Notes under the pieces: model-generated
What the model saw: only the letters and a program-made list of their open reading frames with translations
Databases searched by the model: none
What the model was told of the DNA's origin: nothing
Assembly (NCBI RefSeq): GCF_030209835.1
Contig: NZ_JARVRF010000049.1
Coordinates: forward strand, 62,001 to 126,000
Reading direction: 5' to 3'
DNA from: Arthrobacter sp. efr-133-R2A-120
GTDB taxonomy: Bacteria > Actinomycetota > Actinomycetes > Actinomycetales > Micrococcaceae
Length of the DNA: 64,000 nt
In this document: positions 8,516-16,374 of the stretch, one piece after another
Layout of the letters: every line of letters starts with the position of its first letter
How positions within the stretch are numbered: the first letter of the stretch is position 1
Program-made: the position numbers and the translations under genes

Positions 8516-9352
8516 GTGGGACAGAAAGTAAACCCGCACGGGTTCCGACTCGGCATCACCACCGATCACGTATCGCACTGGTTTGCTGACAGCACCAAGG
8601 CTGGCCAGCGGTACAAGGACTTCGTTCGCGAAGACATCCGCATCCGCCAGCTCATGTCCACGGGCATGGAGCGCGCTGGTATCGCCAAGGTCGAAATCGA
8701 GCGCACCCGTGACCGTGTCCGCGTGGACATCCACACGGCTCGCCCGGGCATCGTCATCGGCCGCCGCGGCGCAGAAGCGGACCGCATTCGCGGCGAGCTC
8801 GAAAAGCTCACCGGCAAGCAGGTCCAGCTGAACATCCTCGAGGTCAAGAACCCCGAGATGGAAGCACAGCTTGTTGCCCAGGGCGTTGCTGAGCAGCTGA
8901 CTTCCCGCGTGGCTTTCCGCCGTGCGATGAAGAAGGCCATGCAGTCCGCACAGCGTGCGGGTGCCAAGGGTATCCGTATTGCTTGCTCCGGTCGACTGGG
9001 TGGCGCAGAAATGTCCCGCTCCGAGTTCTACCGCGAAGGCCGTGTGCCCCTGCACACCCTGCGTGCGAACATCGACTACGGCTTCTACGAAGCCAAGACC
9101 ACCTTCGGCCGCATCGGCGTGAAGGTCTGGATCTACAAGGGCGACGTCACCGCGAAGGAACTGGCTCAGCAGGCAGCTTCCGCTCCGTCCCGCGGCCGCG
9201 GTCCCAGCGACCGCCCGGGCCGCCCGGGTGGCGCCGACCGTGGTGACCGCCGTCGTCGTACCGACCGTCCGGCAGCTGACGCAGCACCTGTTGCTGCAGA
9301 GGCTCCGGCAGCTGAAGCTGCTGCTCCCGCAGCAGAAGGAGGACAGGCTTAA
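8516..9352 (+). CDS. rpsC: 30S ribosomal protein S3 with a long C-terminal extension
   Basis: A GTG start immediately after the rplV stop gives 278 residues beginning MGQKVNPHGFRLG, the universal S3 start. The KH domain is seen at GIVIGRRGAEADRIRGEL. The S3 core ends near residue 215 (VWIYKGDV). The remaining 60 or so residues are a low-complexity tail, first Arg/Gly/Pro-rich and then Ala/Glu-rich, longer than in the Escherichia coli protein (233 residues). S3 forms part of the mRNA entry channel and helicase; the tail should be disordered. Confidence 0.97.
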   Translation: MGQKVNPHGFRLGITTDHVSHWFADSTKAGQRYKDFVREDIRIRQLMSTGMERAGIAKVEIERTRDRVRVDIHTARPGIVIGRRGAEADRIRGELEKLTGKQVQLNILEVKNPEMEAQLVAQGVAEQLTSRVAFRRAMKKAMQSAQRAGAKGIRIACSGRLGGAEMSRSEFYREGRVPLHTLRANIDYGFYEAKTTFGRIGVKVWIYKGDVTAKELAQQAASAPSRGRGPSDRPGRPGGADRGDRRRRTDRPAADAAPVAAEAPAAEAAAPAAEGGQA

Positions 9353-9769
9353 ATGCTTATCCCACGTCGAGTCAAGCACCGTAAGCAGCACCACCCGGGT
9401 CGTTCCGGCGCTGCAACGGGCGGCACCAAGGTCACTTTCGGTGAGTACGGTATCCAGGCGTTGAGCCCGGCCTACGTCACGAACCGTCAGATCGAGTCTG
9501 CCCGTATCGCGATGACCCGCCACATCAAGCGTGGCGGTAAGGTCTGGATCAACATTTACCCGGACCGTCCGCTGACGAAGAAGCCGGCCGAAACCCGCAT
9601 GGGTTCCGGTAAGGGTTCTCCGGAATGGTGGGTCGCAAACGTCAAGCCGGGCCGCGTTCTCTTCGAGCTCGCCGGTGTCAATGAAGAGGTAGCTCGCGAG
9701 GCACTGCGCCTGGCAATCCACAAGCTGCCGTTGAAGGCACGCATTGTGCGTCGCGAAGGTGGTGAATAG
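9353..9769 (+). CDS. rplP: 50S ribosomal protein L16
   Basis: The 138-residue protein begins MLIPRRVKHRKQHHPG and contains FGEYGIQAL and the PLTKKPAETRMGSGKGSPEWW motif typical of L16, which contacts A-site tRNA and is needed for late 50S assembly. An AGGAGG ribosome binding site lies inside the 3' end of rpsC. rpmC follows after 2 nt. Confidence 0.98.
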   Translation: MLIPRRVKHRKQHHPGRSGAATGGTKVTFGEYGIQALSPAYVTNRQIESARIAMTRHIKRGGKVWINIYPDRPLTKKPAETRMGSGKGSPEWWVANVKPGRVLFELAGVNEEVAREALRLAIHKLPLKARIVRREGGE

Positions 9770-9771
9770 AA

Positions 9772-10095
9772 ATGGCAGTAGGGTCGAAGGATCTCGCACC
9801 CGCACAGCTGGACGGTTTCGACAACGAGCGTCTCGTTGAAGAACTCCGCAAGTCCAAGGAAGAGCTGTTCAACCTGCGTTTCCAGTCCGCCACCGGACAG
9901 CTGGAGAACCACGGTCGTCTGCGCGCGGTAAAGAAGGACATCGCACGCATCTACACCGTTCTCCGTGAGCGCGAGCTGGGCATTCGTGCCGAGGTTGCCG
10001 CACCGGTTGTGGAAGCCAAGGAAGAAAAGAAGTCCAAGAAGGCAGAAGCCAAGGCTGAGAAGGCCGAAGCCGAGGCTGGAGAGGACGCCAAGTGA
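9772..10095 (+). CDS. rpmC: 50S ribosomal protein L29 with an acidic/basic C-terminal tail
   Basis: The first 70 residues are a normal L29: a helical hairpin with LVEELRKSKEELFNLRFQ and RLRAVKKDIARIYTVLRERE. L29 sits beside L23 at the tunnel exit. The full product has 107 residues because of a tail of about 37 residues made almost only of Lys, Glu and Ala. The family usually ends at 60-70 residues, so the tail is an added, probably flexible, extension. The stop overlaps the GTG start of rpsQ by 4 nt. Confidence 0.95.
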   Translation: MAVGSKDLAPAQLDGFDNERLVEELRKSKEELFNLRFQSATGQLENHGRLRAVKKDIARIYTVLRERELGIRAEVAAPVVEAKEEKKSKKAEAKAEKAEAEAGEDAK

Positions 10096-10391
10096 GCGAA
10101 CAGAAGGAAACTGTGACGGAAGCAGCAGCCAGCGCTGAACAGCGCGGTTACCGTAAGACGCGTCGCGGCTACGTTGTCTCTGACAAGATGGAAAAGACCA
10201 TCGTTGTTCAGGTTGAAGACCGCGTGAAGCACGCTCTGTACGGCAAGGTCATTCGCCGCACCTCGAAGATCAAGGCTCACGACGAGCAGAACACCGCCGG
10301 CATCGGCGACCTCGTTCTGATCTCTGAGACCCGCCCGCTGTCCGCTACAAAGCGGTGGCGCCTGGTCGAGATCCTCGAAAAGGCTAAGTAA
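10092..10391 (+). CDS. rpsQ: 30S ribosomal protein S17
   Basis: The 99-residue protein has an S17 core: RGYVVSDKMEKTIVVQVEDR, HPLYGKV-like HALYGKVIRR and ETRPLSATKRWRLVEILEKAK. S17 is a primary binder of the 16S rRNA 5' domain. It starts at GTG overlapping the rpmC stop and ends the S10 operon. A strong hairpin follows 39 nt later. Confidence 0.98.
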   Translation: MSEQKETVTEAAASAEQRGYRKTRRGYVVSDKMEKTIVVQVEDRVKHALYGKVIRRTSKIKAHDEQNTAGIGDLVLISETRPLSATKRWRLVEILEKAK

Positions 10392-10739
10392 TCCCGCGCC
10401 GGGCTTTGTCCGGCAGCGATATGGATTGGTGGAAAGGCCCGTATTCCGTTAGGAATGCGGGCCTTTCCGCGTTTCGGTCCGCAGCACAAAACGTGCTAGG
10501 ATATTGAGTTTGTATGGCGCCAGTTGTGCGTCAACAACCACCTCGTAAACAATCGTGCCGCGGCATACTGCCCCGCGCAGTTATTTCCGCAAGGGAAGCT
10601 GATGCTGGCGGCACGGGAGTTTAGGCCTGCTCTGGCAAAATCCAGGCAGGTCAAGAGACACCCCGATCAACCGTTCCGCAAGGCTCATTCCGTATGCTCC
10701 ATTTCGGTCTGAGAACCGGCGCGACGCAAGGAGTAAAAA
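10392..10739 (+). other. Gap between the S10 and spc operons: terminator, possible promoter and leader
   Basis: These 348 nt contain no supported gene. The hairpin at 10431-10468 should end the S10 transcript. A TAGGAT at 10497-10502 is a possible -10 box, although no good -35 lies 16-18 nt before it. The next 230 nt, to the rplN TTG, would form a leader for the spc operon. The rplN ribosome binding site AAGGAG is at 10728-10733, six nt before the TTG. Confidence 0.45.
10431..10468 (+). terminator. Hairpin terminator after rpsQ
   Basis: A 17-bp stem with one wobble pair (10431-10447 with 10452-10468) closes a GTTA loop; the outer half is GGAAAGGCCCG/CGGGCCTTTCC. It is followed by GCGTTTCGG and not by a clear U-run, so it may be an intrinsic terminator of the U-poor kind common in actinobacteria, or an RNA-processing site. 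Confidence 0.7.
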
Positions 10740-11108
10740 TTGATTCAGCAGGAGTCGCGACTGAAGGTCGCCGACAACACGGGTGCTAAGGAAATCCTTA
10801 CCATTCGCGTTCTCGGTGGATCCGGCCGTCGCTACGCAGGCATTGGCGACGTCATTGTCGCAACCGTCAAGGACGCTATCCCGGGCGGCAACGTAAAGAA
10901 GGGTGACGTCGTCAAGGCTGTCATCGTTCGTACCAAGAAGGAACGCCGCCGTGCGGATGGTTCCTACATCAAGTTTGACGAGAACGCAGCTGTGATTCTG
11001 AAGAACGACGGCGACCCCCGCGGTACCCGTATCTTCGGCCCGGTTGGTCGTGAACTCCGTGACAAGAAGTTCATGAAGATCGTTTCGCTGGCTCCGGAGG
11101 TGCTGTAA
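10740..11108 (+). CDS. rplN: 50S ribosomal protein L14
   Basis: The 122-residue protein begins MIQQESRLKVADNTGAKEI, the conserved L14 start, read from a TTG at 10740 preceded by AAGGAG with six nt spacing. L14 forms an intersubunit bridge and in other bacteria is the target of the silencing factor RsfS. It is the first gene of the spc operon. rplX starts 3 nt after its stop. Confidence 0.98.
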   Translation: MIQQESRLKVADNTGAKEILTIRVLGGSGRRYAGIGDVIVATVKDAIPGGNVKKGDVVKAVIVRTKKERRRADGSYIKFDENAAVILKNDGDPRGTRIFGPVGRELRDKKFMKIVSLAPEVL

Positions 11109-11111
11109 CCC

Positions 11112-11474
11112 ATGGGTGCAAAGATCAAGAAGGGTGACCTGGTTCAGGTCATCACCGGCGCCAAGCAGGAACGTGGCGGCGACCGTGGCAAGCAGGGCAA
11201 GGTTCTTCGCGTGTTCACCGAGACCAACCGCGTCCTGGTAGAAGGCATCAACCGAGTCACCAAGCACACCAAGGTCGGTCAGTCGCAGCGCGGCACCAAG
11301 ACCGGTGGCATCGAGGTCGTTGAGGCCCCGATCCACGTCTCCAACGTTGCTCTTGTTGACCCCTCGACCAAGAAGCCGACCCGCGTTGGTTTCCGTCTCG
11401 AGACCGTTGAGATGGACGGCGTCTCCAAGACCGTCCGTGTCCGCGTGTCCAAGGCATCCGGGAAGGACATCTAA
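11112..11474 (+). CDS. rplX: 50S ribosomal protein L24
   Basis: The 120-residue protein has an N-terminal KOW motif (KKGDLVQVITGAKQERGGDRGKQGKV) and the VNRVTKHTK-like segment INRVTKHTKVGQ. L24 starts 50S assembly and lies near the tunnel exit. Its stop overlaps the rplE start by one base (TAATG). It is somewhat longer than the roughly 104 residues of the Escherichia coli protein, with extra residues at the C-terminal half. Confidence 0.97.
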   Translation: MGAKIKKGDLVQVITGAKQERGGDRGKQGKVLRVFTETNRVLVEGINRVTKHTKVGQSQRGTKTGGIEVVEAPIHVSNVALVDPSTKKPTRVGFRLETVEMDGVSKTVRVRVSKASGKDI

Positions 11475-12052
11475 TGACTGAGACTCTCGAGACTCCAGCG
11501 AAGATCGTTCCGCGTCTGAAGACGAAGTACGCCGATTCCATCAAGCAGACCCTGGTTGAGGAATTCAAGTACGAGAACGTGAACCAGGTTCCCCGCCTGG
11601 TGAAGGTTGTTGTGAACATGGGTGTTGGAGATGCCGCCAAGGACTCCAAGCTGATCGACGGCGCTGTCCGCGACCTCACCCTGATCACCGGCCAGAAGCC
11701 GCAGGTAACCAAGGCCCGCAAGTCCATCGCCCAGTTCAAGCTGCGCGAAGGCATGCCCATCGGTGCACACGCAACTCTGCGTGGGGACCGTATGTGGGAA
11801 TTCGTGGACCGCCTCGTAACCCTCGCCCTGCCCCGTATCCGCGACTTCCGCGGCCTCAACGGCAAGCAGTTCGACGGCAACGGCAACTACACCTTCGGTC
11901 TGACCGAGCAGGTTATGTTCCACGAAATCGACCAGGACTCCATCGACCGCGTTCGCGGTATGGACATCACGGTTGTCACCACTGCAAAGACCGATGACGA
12001 AGGCCGTGCGCTGCTCAAGGCACTTGGCTTCCCGTTCAAATCCGAAGACTAA
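11474..12052 (+). CDS. rplE: 50S ribosomal protein L5
   Basis: The 192-residue protein has VPRLVKVVVNMGVGDAAKDS and GQKPQVTKARKSIAQFKLREG, diagnostic of L5, plus an N-terminal extension of about 10 residues. L5 binds 5S rRNA and contacts P-site tRNA. In most bacteria rpsN follows directly; here rpsH is next, 77 nt downstream. Confidence 0.98.
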   Translation: MTETLETPAKIVPRLKTKYADSIKQTLVEEFKYENVNQVPRLVKVVVNMGVGDAAKDSKLIDGAVRDLTLITGQKPQVTKARKSIAQFKLREGMPIGAHATLRGDRMWEFVDRLVTLALPRIRDFRGLNGKQFDGNGNYTFGLTEQVMFHEIDQDSIDRVRGMDITVVTTAKTDDEGRALLKALGFPFKSED

Positions 12053-12129
12053 TAACTACGTAGTAGGTCCGGCCGCGGCTGCTTTGTAGCCAACGCGGAA
12101 ACCATTACGAGGAAGGGCAAGAGCCCAAA

Positions 12130-12528
12130 ATGACTATGACAGATCCTGTCGCAGACATGCTTACGCGTCTGCGCAACGCCAACTCGGCATACCACGACAC
12201 CGTGAGCATGCCGTACAGCAAGCTCAAGGCACGCGTTGCCGACATCCTGAAGGCAGAAGGCTACATTGCTGCCTGGAAGGAAGAGGAAGCCGAAGTCGGC
12301 AAGAAGCTGACCATCGACCTCAAGTTCGGTCCGAACCGCGAGCGTTCGATCGCTGGTGTCCGCCGCATTTCCAAGCCTGGCCTCCGCGTTTACGCGAAGT
12401 CCACCAACCTGCCTCACGTGCTGGGTGGCCTGGGTATCGCAATCCTGTCCACCTCTTCCGGCCTCCTGACTGACAAGCAGGCCGGCAAGAAGGGCGTGGG
12501 CGGCGAAGTCCTCGCGTACGTCTGGTAA
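12130..12528 (+). CDS. rpsH: 30S ribosomal protein S8
   Basis: The 132-residue protein starts MTMTDPVADMLTRLRNANSAYH and ends with the S8 signature LSTSSGLLTDKQAGKKGVGGEVLAYVW. S8 binds the central domain of 16S rRNA, and in Escherichia coli it represses the spc operon. A GAGGAAGG ribosome binding site lies 5' of the ATG. The preceding 77-nt gap is where rpsN sits in many other bacteria. Confidence 0.98.
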   Translation: MTMTDPVADMLTRLRNANSAYHDTVSMPYSKLKARVADILKAEGYIAAWKEEEAEVGKKLTIDLKFGPNRERSIAGVRRISKPGLRVYAKSTNLPHVLGGLGIAILSTSSGLLTDKQAGKKGVGGEVLAYVW

Positions 12529-12546
12529 CGGGAAAGGAAGAGAATA

Positions 12547-13083
12547 ATGTCACGTATTGGACGTCTCCCCATCACCGTTCCTGCCGGCGTTGAAGTTAAG
12601 GTTGATGGCTCTGTCATCAACGTCAAGGGCACCAAAGGCGAGCTGAGCCACACTGTAGCCAGCCCGATCGAGGTCACCCTGGACGAAAGCACCTTGACTG
12701 TCACCCGCCCGAACGACGAGCGCGCTTCGCGTTCCCTGCACGGCCTGACCCGCACCCTGATCGCCAACATGATCGAGGGCGTCACCAAGGGCTACGAAAA
12801 GAAGCTTGAAATCGTTGGTACCGGTTACCGCGTTCAGGCCAAGGGTTCTGACCTTGAGTTCGCTCTCGGCTTCAGCCACCCGGTCAATGTCTCCGCTCCC
12901 GAAGGCATCACCTTCACGGTGGAGGGGCCGACCAAGCTCTCCGTCGCTGGTATCTCCAAGCAGCAGGTCGGCGAGGTTGCTGCCAACATTCGCAAGCTGC
13001 GCAAGCCCGACCCCTACAAGGGCAAGGGTGTCCGTTACGCCGGCGAAGTTATCCGCCGCAAGGTCGGAAAGGCTGGTAAGTAA
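12547..13083 (+). CDS. rplF: 50S ribosomal protein L6
   Basis: The 178-residue protein contains two alpha/beta domains; it begins MSRIGRLPITVPAGVEV and ends with the L6 signature PDPYKGKGVRYAGEVIRRKVGKAGK. L6 lies near the sarcin-ricin loop. It is spaced 18 nt from rpsH and 3 nt from rplR within the spc operon. Confidence 0.98.
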   Translation: MSRIGRLPITVPAGVEVKVDGSVINVKGTKGELSHTVASPIEVTLDESTLTVTRPNDERASRSLHGLTRTLIANMIEGVTKGYEKKLEIVGTGYRVQAKGSDLEFALGFSHPVNVSAPEGITFTVEGPTKLSVAGISKQQVGEVAANIRKLRKPDPYKGKGVRYAGEVIRRKVGKAGK

Positions 13084-13086
13084 ACC

Positions 13087-13470
13087 ATGGCCATCGCAAT
13101 TAACAAGAAGCGTACGAACAAGAGCAAGTCTGCTGCACGCAGCCGTCGCCAGCTTCGTATCCGCAAGCGCATCACCGGCACGGCTGCTCGTCCTCGTCTG
13201 GTCGTCAACCGCTCCGCACGCCACATCTTCGTCCAGGTTGTCGATGACAGCAAGGGTGTAACCGTGGCTTACGCTTCCACTTTGGAAGCCGACCTTCGTG
13301 CATTCGACGGCGACAAGACTGCCAAGGCCAAGCGCGTCGGCGAGCTCGTTGCCGGGCGTGCCAAGGCTGCAGGCATCGAAGCTGTTGTCTTCGACCGCGG
13401 TGGTAACAAGTACCACGGCCGCATCGCCGCCGTCGCTGACGGCGCACGTGAAGGTGGGCTGGCACTGTGA
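13087..13470 (+). CDS. rplR: 50S ribosomal protein L18
   Basis: The 127-residue protein has a basic N-terminus (KKRTNKSKSAARSRRQLRIRK), the TAARPRLVVNRSARHIFVQVVDD strand pair and the C-terminal FDRGGNKYHGRIAAVADGAREGGL motif of L18. It binds 5S rRNA with L5. Its stop overlaps the GTG start of rpsE by 4 nt. Confidence 0.98.
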   Translation: MAIAINKKRTNKSKSAARSRRQLRIRKRITGTAARPRLVVNRSARHIFVQVVDDSKGVTVAYASTLEADLRAFDGDKTAKAKRVGELVAGRAKAAGIEAVVFDRGGNKYHGRIAAVADGAREGGLAL

Positions 13471-14171
13471 CCGTTGAGAATAACGAAAAGGACATTCAGG
13501 TGACTGAAGCTGCAGCTGCTGAGGCAACTGAGACTGCTGCTGCCACCGACGACCGCCGCGGCGGCCGTCGTGGCGAGCGTGGTGACCGTGGCCAGGGCCG
13601 CGGCGACCGTGGTGGCCGTGGCGGCCGCGACGGCGGTCGCGAGGCCGAGAAGAGCCAGTTCGTAGAGCGCGTTGTAACCATCAACCGTGTTGCCAAGGTC
13701 GTCAAGGGTGGTCGTCGCTTCAGCTTCACCGCACTCGTCGTCGTCGGTGACGGCAACGGCCTGGTTGGCGTCGGCTACGGCAAGGCGAAGGAAGTTCCGG
13801 CAGCTATCGCAAAGGGCGTTGAAGAAGCCAAGAAGTCCTTCTTCCGCGTTCCCCGCGTTGGCAACACCATCCCGCACCGCGTGCAGGGTGAGGCCGCAGC
13901 AGGCGTTGTCATGCTGCGTCCGGCTTCCCCGGGTACCGGTGTTATCGCCGGTGGTCCGGTCCGCGCGGTACTGGAATGCGTCGGTATCCACGACGTTCTC
14001 TCCAAGTCGCTCGGTTCCTCGAACGCCATCAACATCGTTCACGCGACTGTTGACGCCCTGAAGCGACTGGAAGAGCCCGCTTCCGTGGCAGCCCGCCGTG
14101 GCTTGCCGCTGGACGAGGTTGCTCCTGCTGCTCTGGTGCGCGCACTCCAGAACCAGAAGGCAGGTGTTTAG
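13467..14171 (+). CDS. rpsE: 30S ribosomal protein S5 with an RGG-like N-terminal extension
   Basis: The GTG at 13467, coupled to the rplR stop, gives 234 residues. The S5 core starts near residue 64 (FVERVVTINRVAKVVKGGRR) and contains the GVGYGKAKEVPAAI and SPGTGVIAGG signatures. The first 60 residues are an Ala/Glu/Thr-rich stretch followed by repeated RGGRRGERGDRGQGRGDRGG-type sequence. S5 contributes to decoding fidelity and the mRNA entry channel; the extension is about 50 residues more than the Escherichia coli protein has and resembles RNA-binding RGG tails. Confidence 0.97.
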   Translation: MTVENNEKDIQVTEAAAAEATETAAATDDRRGGRRGERGDRGQGRGDRGGRGGRDGGREAEKSQFVERVVTINRVAKVVKGGRRFSFTALVVVGDGNGLVGVGYGKAKEVPAAIAKGVEEAKKSFFRVPRVGNTIPHRVQGEAAAGVVMLRPASPGTGVIAGGPVRAVLECVGIHDVLSKSLGSSNAINIVHATVDALKRLEEPASVAARRGLPLDEVAPAALVRALQNQKAGV

Positions 14172-14173
14172 TC

Positions 14174-14380
14174 ATGGCTAAGAACCTGACTCCCTCCGAC
14201 GCTCAGTTGGAGATCACCCAGATCAAGGGCGTCATCGGCGCCAAGCAGAACCAGCGTGAAACCCTGCGGTCCCTCGGCCTCAAGCGCATCGGACACACTG
14301 TTGTCCGTACCGCTGACGCCGTGACTGTTGGAATGCTCAACACGGTTCCGCACCTCGTGAATGTAGAGGAGGCGAAGTAA
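14174..14380 (+). CDS. rpmD: 50S ribosomal protein L30
   Basis: The 68-residue protein contains the L30 motif IKGVIGAKQNQRETLRSLGLKR followed by HTVVRTADAVTVGMLNTV. It binds 23S rRNA domain II. It starts 2 nt after rpsE, and its stop overlaps the rplO ATG by one base. Confidence 0.97.
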   Translation: MAKNLTPSDAQLEITQIKGVIGAKQNQRETLRSLGLKRIGHTVVRTADAVTVGMLNTVPHLVNVEEAK

Positions 14381-14874
14381 TGGCTGAGAACAAGACTGCC
14401 GATAAGGCAGAGAACGTGGCTGCCGACAAGCAGAACGCCCTGAAGGTCCACCACCTGCGTCCTGCCCCCGGTGCCAAGACTGCCAAGACCCGTGTTGGTC
14501 GTGGTGAAGGCTCCAAGGGTAAGACCGCCGGTCGCGGTACCAAGGGTACGAAGGCCCGCTACCAGGTCAAGGCTGGCTTTGCCGGCGGCCAGCTGCCACT
14601 GCACATGCGCCTGCCGAAGCTTCGCGGCTTCAAGAACCCGTTCCGGGTTGAGTTCCAGGTTGTAAACCTGGACAAGCTCAACGAGCTGTTCCCGGAAGGT
14701 GGCGCTGTCACCGTCGAGTCCCTGGTTGAGAAGGGCGCCGTTCGCAAGAACCAGCCCGTCAAGGTGCTGGGCACCGGCGACATCACCGTCAAGGTTGACG
14801 TCACCGCCCACGCTTTCTCCTCCAGCGCAGCTGAGAAGATCGCAGCAGCAGGCGGAACCACCACTGCCCTCTAA
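14380..14874 (+). CDS. rplO: 50S ribosomal protein L15
   Basis: The 164-residue protein has the glycine-rich RVGRGEGSKGKTAGRGTKGTKAR segment and the C-terminal VKVDVTAHAFSSSAAEKIAAAGG motif of L15. It has about 20 extra residues at the N-terminus compared with the Escherichia coli protein. A strong terminator lies 33 nt downstream, so secY is at least partly transcribed on its own. Confidence 0.98.
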   Translation: MAENKTADKAENVAADKQNALKVHHLRPAPGAKTAKTRVGRGEGSKGKTAGRGTKGTKARYQVKAGFAGGQLPLHMRLPKLRGFKNPFRVEFQVVNLDKLNELFPEGGAVTVESLVEKGAVRKNQPVKVLGTGDITVKVDVTAHAFSSSAAEKIAAAGGTTTAL

Positions 14875-14906
14875 AGGGCTCTGGGGCTATCGCCCGCTGT
14901 GAAAGG

Positions 14907-14951
14907 ACTCCCGGTGTGGAGGGCTTCGGCCCCTCGCACCGGGAGTTTTTT
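14907..14951 (+). terminator. Intrinsic terminator after rplO
   Basis: ACTCCCGGTG (14907-14916) pairs perfectly with CACCGGGAGT (14937-14946), with an inner GAGGGC-TTCG-GCCCCTC arm, and the 3' side runs straight into TTTTTT. This is a textbook Rho-independent terminator between rplO and secY. Confidence 0.9.
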
Positions 14952-14972
14952 CACATGGCGCGCACCCCTCGA

Positions 14973-15003
14973 TTGTTCGCATGGCGCATCAAACCGTTAG
15001 ACT
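14973..15003 (+). promoter_or_regulatory. Candidate secY promoter
   Basis: TTGTTC at 14973-14978 and TAGACT at 14998-15003 are separated by 19 nt and lie between the rplO terminator and secY. The -10 is good for an actinobacterial housekeeping promoter; the spacing is longer than the preferred 17-18 nt. The presence of a terminator upstream makes a promoter here likely. Confidence 0.45.
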
Positions 15004-15063
15004 CGGGTGTTGGGTTTCAATGACCCCTTTCGACACCCTTGGACTTTTAACTCAGGAGGACGC

Positions 15064-16374
15064 TTGCTAAGCGCATTCGGCCGGGCATTTCGGACGCCTG
15101 ATCTGCGACGCAAGTTGTTGTTCACGCTGGGAATCATCACAATCTTCCGCTTGGGAGCTTTTATCCCCTCGCCTGGTGTGAGCTACCAAAATGTTCAGCA
15201 ATGTTTGTCAAGCAATCAGGACCAGGGCGGCCTCTACCAGCTCGTCAACCTGTTCAGCGGTGGTGCACTGCTGCAGGTTTCGATCTTTGCTCTGGGGATC
15301 ATGCCGTACATCACGGCCAGCATCATCGTGCAGCTGCTCCGCGTGGTCATTCCGCGGTTCCAGCAGCTCTATGACGAAGGTGCCTCTGGCCAGTCGAAGC
15401 TGACGCAATACACGCGTTATCTGACCATTGCGTTGGGCCTTCTGAACGCCACTACTTTGGTATCCCTGGCGCGCTCCGGGCAACTGCTGCCCAACTGCCA
15501 GCTGCCGATCATCCCCGACACGAGCATCATCGCCACGATTCTTGTAGTCATCACTTTGACGGCCGGTACGGGCCTCATCATGTGGATGGGCGAACTGGTT
15601 ACCGAGAAGGGCGTGGGCAACGGCATGTCGCTGCTCATCTTCACTTCCATCGCTGCCGGCTTCCCAACCTCGCTTGGTGCCATCTGGAACTCCAAGGGAC
15701 CGGGCACCTTCTTCACGGTCTTGGCGATCGGCCTCGTGACCGTCGCACTCGTGGTCTTCGTCGAGCAGTCCCAGCGGCGCATTCCGGTCCAATACGCCAA
15801 GCGTATGATCGGCCGGCGCACCGTGGGCGGCACCAGCACCTACATCCCCATCAAGGTGAACATGGCCGGCGTCGTGCCCGTCATCTTCGCATCCTCCATG
15901 CTCTACCTGCCGGGGCTGATTGCGCAGTTCAACCAGCCGAAGGCCGGAGAGTCCATCGCCCCGTGGGTTGAGTGGATCAACAACAACCTCACCAAGGGCG
16001 ACCACCCCATCTACATGGCGCTGTACTTCGTCATGATTGTGTTCTTCACCTACTTCTACGTCGCGATCACCTTCAACCCTGAAGAGGTCTCGGACAACAT
16101 GAAGAAGTACGGCGGGTTCATTCCGGGCATCCGGGCGGGCAAACCGACCGCGGACTACCTGCAGTACGTGCTTTCCAGGATCACCCTCCCCGGCGCCTTC
16201 TACCTGGGCTTCGTGGCGTTGATTCCGCTGGTCGCACTCGTCCTGATCAGCGCCAACCAGAACTTCCCGTTCGGTGGCACATCAATTCTGATCATGGTGG
16301 GTGTGGGCCTGGAAACCGTCAAGCAGATTGATGCGCAGCTACAACAACGTCACTACGAAGGGCTTTTGCGATGA
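15064..16374 (+). CDS. secY: Protein translocase channel subunit SecY
   Basis: The 436-residue protein begins LLSAFGRAFRTPDLRRKLLFTLGI, the usual actinobacterial SecY start, here from a TTG at 15064 that follows AGGAGG by four nt; a GTG at 15007 would add 19 unconserved residues. About ten membrane segments are visible, as expected, with the conserved cytoplasmic loop IPVQYAKRMIGRR and the NPEEVSDNMKKYGGFIPGIRAG segment. SecY forms the membrane pore of the Sec system. Its stop overlaps the adk ATG by 4 nt (ATGA), so the two are translationally coupled. Confidence 0.97.
   Translation: MLSAFGRAFRTPDLRRKLLFTLGIITIFRLGAFIPSPGVSYQNVQQCLSSNQDQGGLYQLVNLFSGGALLQVSIFALGIMPYITASIIVQLLRVVIPRFQQLYDEGASGQSKLTQYTRYLTIALGLLNATTLVSLARSGQLLPNCQLPIIPDTSIIATILVVITLTAGTGLIMWMGELVTEKGVGNGMSLLIFTSIAAGFPTSLGAIWNSKGPGTFFTVLAIGLVTVALVVFVEQSQRRIPVQYAKRMIGRRTVGGTSTYIPIKVNMAGVVPVIFASSMLYLPGLIAQFNQPKAGESIAPWVEWINNNLTKGDHPIYMALYFVMIVFFTYFYVAITFNPEEVSDNMKKYGGFIPGIRAGKPTADYLQYVLSRITLPGAFYLGFVALIPLVALVLISANQNFPFGGTSILIMVGVGLETVKQIDAQLQQRHYEGLLR

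Noticed and set aside
8108..9805. A 565-codon open frame antisense to rplV-rpsC-rplP
   Set aside because: It is opposite three certain ribosomal protein genes and has no homologous look, ribosome binding site or promoter.
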